Origin: Lysobacter_C sp966210725
GTDB lineage: Bacteria > Pseudomonadota > Gammaproteobacteria > Xanthomonadales > Xanthomonadaceae
DNA length: 26,648 nt
Direction of reading: 5' to 3'
NCBI GenBank assembly: GCA_966210725.1
Contig: CBIHLN010000031.1
Location: forward strand, 1 to 26,648
The translations under genes were made by a program, and so were the position numbers. Under the pieces are notes generated by a model. That model was not told the DNA's origin. It saw only the letters and a list, made by a program, of their open reading frames with translations, and searched no databases. Position 1 is the stretch's first letter. Every line of letters starts with the position of its first letter. Positions 23,881-26,648 of this stretch are shown here, one piece after another.

Positions 23881-23953
23881 CCCGCCCGTACCCCGTACCG
23901 TCTGAACGCCGTACCGTCGCAACCCCGATTGCACCTGCCCCGCACACCCCGCG

Positions 23954-23962
23954 TGCTACTGT
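23954..23962 (+). promoter_or_regulatory. Extended -10 promoter of the riboswitch transcript
   Basis: TGCTACTGT fits an extended -10 (TGn-TAnnnT). It would start transcription at about 23968, which is exactly where the riboswitch P1 stem begins. TTGCAC at 23929-23934 is too far upstream (22 bases) to be a good -35. Confidence 0.45.
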
Positions 23963-23967
23963 CCGCC

Positions 23968-24064
23968 GCGAAGGGGAGTAGCTCCCAATCGCTGCCGTCG
24001 TCATCACGAGCGTAGCTCCGGCGCAGCGGCAGGTCCCGTACGGGCCTGCGAGCAAGACCTTCGC
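23968..24064 (+). ncRNA. yybP-ykoY manganese riboswitch
   Basis: Conserved blocks of the Mn2+-sensing yybP-ykoY class are present in order: AAGGGGAGTAGC (23971-23982), CGTCGTCATCACGAG, and GCAAGACCTTCGC (24052-24064). P1 is a perfect 7-bp stem (23968-23974 with 24058-24064). Within it, stem CGCTGC/GCAGCG (23990-23995 with 24023-24028) encloses hairpin GAGC-GTA-GCTC (24008-24018). A third hairpin forms from GCAGG/CCTGC (24029-24049). The class usually controls Mn exporters (MntP, UPF0016, TerC/Alx types). Here the next genes are a zinc-ribbon protein and a PepSY protein. Confidence 0.9.
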
Positions 24065-24082
24065 TGCCGACGCGGCGCGAAG
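24059..24082 (+). promoter_or_regulatory. Alternative hairpin competing with riboswitch P1
   Basis: CTTCGC-T-GCCG (24059-24069) can pair with CGGC-GCGAAG (24073-24082), giving ten base pairs with one bulged T and loop ACG. The left arm is the 3' strand of riboswitch P1, so the two structures exclude each other. This is the expected layout of a ligand-controlled expression platform. No T-run follows, so control by Rho or by translation is more likely than intrinsic termination. Confidence 0.7.
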
Positions 24083-24176
24083 TCCCATCTGTCCGCACTG
24101 CACACCTGCCATCCCCATGGCAGCCAGCAGTGCGCGCGTCGCCCGGCGGCCCACATCCCTGACTGGAGCCCCACCC

Positions 24177-24473
24177 ATGCTGTGTCCCGCCTGCAAGACC
24201 GTGAACCTGTCGATGACCGATCGCCAGGGCATCGAGATCGACTACTGCCCGCAATGCCGCGGGATCTGGCTCGACCGCGGCGAACTCGACCGCCTGCTCG
24301 ACCGCGCCGAGGGCGCGCCGCCCGCACCGCGCCGTGCCGACCACGATGCACCGCGCCGGCACGACTACGACGCGTCCCGCCACCCGCCGCGGCCGCACGG
24401 CCACGGGTACGACGACCGCGGCTACCCGCGCAAGAAGCGCAAGTCGCTGCTGGGCGAACTGCTGGACTTCTGA
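24177..24473 (+). CDS. TFIIB-type zinc-ribbon protein
   Basis: A 98-residue protein with an N-terminal zinc ribbon of four cysteines (Cys3-x2-Cys6 and Cys24-x2-Cys27) followed by GIWLDRGELDRLLDRA. This is the standard signature of the zf-TFIIB domain family of small bacterial proteins. The middle is low-complexity and rich in His, Asp, Arg and Pro (about 50-82). The C-terminus, RKKRKSLLGELLDF, is a conserved end of the family. ATG 24177 is chosen because GGAG 24165-24168 sits eight bases upstream and the ribbon begins at once. ATG 24117 would add 20 unconserved residues without an SD. It is the first gene behind the Mn riboswitch. The His/Asp-rich middle could bind metal, which would fit such control. 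The function of the family is unknown. Confidence 0.87.
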   Translation: MLCPACKTVNLSMTDRQGIEIDYCPQCRGIWLDRGELDRLLDRAEGAPPAPRRADHDAPRRHDYDASRHPPRPHGHGYDDRGYPRKKRKSLLGELLDF

Positions 24474-24549
24474 TGCACGCGCGCCCCGGTGCCCGCACCG
24501 CGGGCGGTCCGGCGCGCGCTCCCGCCACACCCCGAAGGAGAACACGACC

Positions 24550-25005
24550 ATGAAGCAGTCACTCGCACGCCCCGTGGCCGGCGCCACGCTGGTACTGGCG
24601 CTCGCCGCCACCCTCGGCACCGCCGCCGCGCAGTCCGCCGGCGCCGACCGGGCCGGCATCGAAGCCGCGCTTCGCGCGGCCGGCTACGACCACATCCGCG
24701 ATGTCGAACAGGACAACGGCGGCCTGTGGGAGGCCGAAGTCCGCACCGCCGACGGTCGCTGGCACGACGTGCACGTGGTGGCCGACAGCGGCGACGTCAT
24801 CGACCGCCGCGCCCCGGGCACCACCCTGCTGGATGCGGCCGCGGTCACCGCGCGCCTGGCCGCGGCCGGCTACACCGGGCTGCGTGACCTCGACCTGGAC
24901 GACGGCCTGTGGGAGGTGGACGCCACCAACGCCCAGGGCCAGGCGGTCGAGCTGACGGTGCACGGCGGCACCGGCGCGGTGCTGGTGGAGGAGCGCGACG
25001 GCTGA
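24550..25005 (+). CDS. Secreted double-PepSY-domain protein
   Basis: A 151-residue periplasmic protein. ATG 24550 follows AAGGAG (24535-24540) by nine bases. A Sec signal peptide (cleavage around AAAQ) precedes two tandem PepSY domains at about residues 36-85 and 95-148. Each has the pattern of a helix with AAGY (AALRAAGYDHIRDVEQ; ARLAAAGYTGLRDLDL) followed by LWE[AV][ED] strands. PepSY domains occur in protease inhibitors and in metal- or ligand-related envelope proteins; none of these roles can be assigned here. The gene starts 76 bases after the zinc-ribbon gene and ends before a strong terminator, so the two probably form the riboswitch-controlled unit. Confidence 0.87.
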   Translation: MKQSLARPVAGATLVLALAATLGTAAAQSAGADRAGIEAALRAAGYDHIRDVEQDNGGLWEAEVRTADGRWHDVHVVADSGDVIDRRAPGTTLLDAAAVTARLAAAGYTGLRDLDLDDGLWEVDATNAQGQAVELTVHGGTGAVLVEERDG

Positions 25006-25076
25006 CCCGTACCGGGCTGTATTTCGGCACCGACCAGGTGCGTCCGGCGGACCCGCCGGCCCGTGCCGCTCGCCTG

Positions 25077-25103
25077 AAGGCCGCTCCAGAGCGGCCTTTT
25101 TTT
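25077..25103 (+). terminator. Rho-independent terminator of the riboswitch unit
   Basis: A 9-bp stem, AAGGCCGCT (25077-25085) / AGCGGCCTT (25090-25098), with loop CCAG runs into seven T. It closes the zinc-ribbon/PepSY transcript. Confidence 0.93.
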
Positions 25104-25310
25104 GGTGATCGGACGTGCGGGCGGGGCGCCTGCGCACGGCCGACGTGAGGCCCCGCGCAGTGCCGCCCCCAGGGCCCGCCGGGGCATCGCACGCCGCGTG
25201 CCCGCCCCACGCACGGCCCCCGGGCTATTGACGCCGGCTGATGGGCCACGGTGTACGGCCCGCTCCAACGGACCCCTGTTAACGGGCCGGGGGCCCGGTC
25301 ACCCACCCGC

Positions 25311-25326
25311 TGTGAGCGCCCTCACA
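25311..25326. promoter_or_regulatory. Perfect CRP/Clp-type operator
   Basis: TGTGAGCGCCCTCACA is an exact TGTGA-N6-TCACA palindrome, the consensus of CRP-family regulators. In Xanthomonadaceae the CRP homologue Clp recognises this sequence and is released from DNA by c-di-GMP. It lies 156 bases before the Lpp-like start codon and about 128 bases before the start site predicted from the -10 at 25434. That is far for classic activation, so another promoter or repression is possible. Confidence 0.65.
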
Positions 25327-25433
25327 GATTCCCGCCGCCAGGGCCTCGGGGGCCCGAAGTGGCCGCGTCACGGCCCATTTACGTATCCAAACATAGGCTG
25401 AAGTCGGGTCAAAGACTCCGGCCCAAACGTGGC

Positions 25434-25439
25434 TATATT
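25434..25439 (+). promoter_or_regulatory. Candidate -10 element of the Lpp-like gene
   Basis: TATATT is a near-consensus -10 in a GC-rich background, 28 bases upstream of the ATG, which leaves a short leader with SD GAAGGAG. No clear -35 is seen at 17 bases (AAAGAC). Confidence 0.45.
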
Positions 25440-25466
25440 CCGGTTCCCCCGACGAAGGAGATTGGC

Positions 25467-25736
25467 ATGTTCACGACCAGGAAGTACCAGGTGATGGCTC
25501 GTACGTTTGCAGTGGCGCTCGTTGCCGCCGTGGGCCTTGGCGGCTGCGCCACCTATGACGACGAGTTCGCGACGATCAACTCGCGCCTGGATCAGCTCGA
25601 CTCCCGTGTACAGAGCGCCGCCCAGAGCGCGGAATCGGCCAACCAGAACGCCATGCGCGCCAACCAGCGCCTGGATGCTCTGGAAGGCCGCGTGCAGCAG
25701 ATCGAAGGTGCCGGCGGTCGCGCGCCGCGCGGCTGA
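25467..25736 (+). CDS. Lpp-like alanine-zipper lipoprotein
   Basis: An 89-residue small lipoprotein with excellent SD GAAGGAG (25454-25460). The signal peptide ends in lipobox LGGC (Cys27), with Ala at +2, predicting the outer membrane. The mature chain is a coiled coil with alanine-zipper heptads (SRLDQLDSRVQSAAQ, then RANQRLDALEGRVQQ). The piece ANQRLD matches E. coli Lpp closely. Lpp ends in a lysine that is linked to peptidoglycan; here the chain ends GGRAPRG with no lysine anywhere in the mature part. Covalent linkage of the Lpp kind is therefore unlikely. A strong hairpin follows the stop, then a transpeptidase-like gene. Confidence 0.88.
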   Translation: MFTTRKYQVMARTFAVALVAAVGLGGCATYDDEFATINSRLDQLDSRVQSAAQSAESANQNAMRANQRLDALEGRVQQIEGAGGRAPRG

Positions 25737-25771
25737 TCCCACCTGCACGGTGTGATGCACCGTTCGACCTC

Positions 25772-25803
25772 GGGACCGGCGGCCCTCTCCGGCCGCCGGT
25801 CCC
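25772..25803 (+). terminator. Strong hairpin after the Lpp-like gene (no T-run)
   Basis: A perfect 13-bp GC-rich stem, GGGACCGGCGGCC (25772-25784) / GGCCGCCGGTCCC (25791-25803), with loop CTCTCC. There is no T-run, so it is a weak intrinsic terminator at best. It may stabilise the abundant lpp-type mRNA or attenuate read-through into the transpeptidase gene. Confidence 0.55.
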
Positions 25804-25839
25804 GCGGTTGGAGCGGGCACTGTTCGACCCCGTTTTGAC

Positions 25840-26565
25840 GTGTTGAGGAACTGTCCTATCCGTACGCAACGACACCCTGCGACCCGCGCCGCGCATGGCG
25901 CGCTGGCGGTCCTGCTGGCGTTCGCCAGCGCTGGTATCGCCCATGCCCAGGACGCCGCCGATGAGAGTGCCGAGGCGCCGGTGGACGCCGCCGCGGCCCC
26001 GGCGGAAGCCTTCGACCTGCTGCCCCCCGGCCAGGAAGTGTCCGGCACGGTGACCGAACTGGCCGGCTGGATCGTCGCCACCCGCGACAGCGAAGGCTAT
26101 CCGTTCGCCATCATGGACAAGGCCGCCGCCCAGGTGCTGGTGTTCGGCGGCGACGGCAAGCTGCGCGGCGCCGCGCCCGGGCTGTTCGGTTCTGCCGTGG
26201 GCGACCATTCCGCCCCCGGTGTCGCGGGTCTGGCGTTGCGCGAGATCCCCGGCCGGGACCGCACCACGCCCGCCGGTCGCTTCGTGGGCGCCTACGGCCC
26301 GTCAATCGATGCCGGCCGCGTACTGTGGGTGGACTACGACTCCGCCGTGTCCATGCACCCCACCGCGACCGGCGTGCCCGCGGAAAAGCGCCCCGAGCGC
26401 CTGGCATCGCCCACCCCCGACGACAACCGCGTGACCCACGGCTGCATCAACGTCGCCCCGGACTTCTACGAAGGTGTCGTCCGCCCCACCTTCGAGCGCG
26501 GCGGCGTGTTCTACATCCTGCCCGACGAAGCCTCGCTGGCCGAGACCTTCCCCGGCTTCGAATAA
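25840..26565 (+). CDS. L,D-transpeptidase-like (YkuD-type) periplasmic protein
   Basis: A 241-residue exported protein. A hydrophobic signal (ALAVLLAFASAGIAHA, cleavage before QDAAD) precedes an acidic Ala-rich linker and a catalytic domain (about 85-232). The YkuD active-site motif is present as THGCINV with His200, Gly201 and nucleophile Cys202; an upstream histidine is in SMHPT (His172). The gap between them is longer than in standard YkuD proteins. It probably forms or trims 3-3 or protein-peptidoglycan links. The start is uncertain. GTG 25840 and TTG 25843 lack an SD, while GAGGA (25844-25848) points to codon ATC 25858, which is not a normal start. It lies directly downstream of the Lpp-like gene. 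Confidence 0.83.
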   Translation: MLRNCPIRTQRHPATRAAHGALAVLLAFASAGIAHAQDAADESAEAPVDAAAAPAEAFDLLPPGQEVSGTVTELAGWIVATRDSEGYPFAIMDKAAAQVLVFGGDGKLRGAAPGLFGSAVGDHSAPGVAGLALREIPGRDRTTPAGRFVGAYGPSIDAGRVLWVDYDSAVSMHPTATGVPAEKRPERLASPTPDDNRVTHGCINVAPDFYEGVVRPTFERGGVFYILPDEASLAETFPGFE

Positions 26566-26613
26566 CCGCCGGCACATAGCGACAGCCTCACCCGCCCCAT
26601 CCCCAAGCCGCTC

Positions 26614-26640
26614 CCTGTAGGCGCGGCTTCAGCCGCGATC
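26614..26640 (+). repeat. GTAG-type REP palindrome
   Basis: CTGTAGGCGCGG then CTTCAGCCGCGATCA, downstream of the transpeptidase-like gene at the window edge. A partner copy may lie beyond the window. Confidence 0.85.
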
Positions 26641-26648
26641 ACCACCCC

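Larger units (their letters stand above)
23666..24176. other. Intergenic region with REP, promoter and riboswitch
   Basis: A 511-base gap between the CHAD gene and the zinc-ribbon gene. The first 190 bases show nothing recognisable. A REP copy (23854-23880), an extended -10 promoter (about 23954-23962), a yybP-ykoY riboswitch (23968-24064) with an alternative hairpin (24059-24082), and the SD of the next gene (GGAG 24165-24168) follow. Confidence 0.75.
25006..25466. other. Intergenic region with terminator, Clp-like operator and promoter
   Basis: A 461-base gap. It contains the terminator at 25077-25103, a perfect CRP/Clp-type palindrome (25311-25326), a GTTAAC-centred palindrome at about 25276-25284, and a promoter-like -10 at 25434. 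No open frame in it looks like a gene. Confidence 0.6.

Noticed and set aside
24117..24176. Upstream ATG for the zinc-ribbon protein
   Set aside because: There is no SD, and the 20 extra residues do not fit the family, which starts right at the first CxxC. ATG 24177 has GGAG at proper distance.
1..26648. CRISPR arrays, tRNA/rRNA genes, insertion sequences, prophage or integrase genes
   Set aside because: I looked for regularly spaced repeats, tRNA-like cloverleaf ends, and transposase or integrase motifs and found none. The only dispersed repeats are REPs.

Overview
The window is GC-rich (roughly 70% by eye) and looks like a chromosome segment of a gammaproteobacterium of the Lysobacteraceae/Xanthomonadaceae (Lysobacter-like). 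The reasons are the gene families, the composition, and about eleven GTAG-type REP palindromes (core GTAGGAGCGGCTTCAGCCGC and variants) like those known from Stenotrophomonas and Xanthomonas. I see no tRNA, rRNA, CRISPR array, insertion sequence or phage gene.

Layout. 1-1300: purA with a strong terminator. 1300-2700: a REP cluster, then a periplasmic lipocalin and a YfcE/MJ0936-type phosphoesterase. 2780-6020: a double-PAS histidine kinase and a membrane-bound diguanylate cyclase (GGEEF with an intact I-site). 6240-6700 (minus strand): a hemerythrin-like protein. 7040-12430: a 1794-residue autotransporter made of Ig/Fn3-like modules, closed by a textbook terminator.

12500-18980: the most interesting part, a tightly packed seven-gene transcription unit. 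It encodes a thermostable-hemolysin family protein, an AMP-forming acyl ligase, a haem-oxygenase-like diiron oxidase (HDO), a short-chain dehydrogenase, a secreted TPR protein, and a QseB/PmrA-type response regulator with its QseC-type kinase. Just upstream lie four (C/T)TAA(T/C) boxes at exact 11-bp spacing. This is the geometry bound by PmrA/QseB-type regulators, so the unit may be autoregulated. I infer that it modifies a fatty-acyl or other carboxylic substrate; the product is unknown.

18980-23670: a repeat-like stretch without a convincing gene, a TonB-domain lipoprotein, a convergent EAL-CBS-GGDEF protein (probable c-di-GMP phosphodiesterase), and a divergent CHAD protein. 23850-25100: a yybP-ykoY (manganese) riboswitch with its own promoter and a competing alternative hairpin. 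It leads not into a recognisable Mn exporter but into a small zinc-ribbon protein and a secreted double-PepSY protein, followed by a terminator. 25300-26570: a perfect CRP/Clp-type operator, an Lpp-like alanine-zipper lipoprotein without a C-terminal lysine, and a YkuD-type L,D-transpeptidase-like protein.

Recurring themes are c-di-GMP signalling (one synthase, one probable phosphodiesterase, a possible Clp site), envelope structure (lipocalin, Lpp-like protein, transpeptidase, autotransporter, TonB-like lipoprotein) and metal handling (Mn riboswitch, hemerythrin, HDO).
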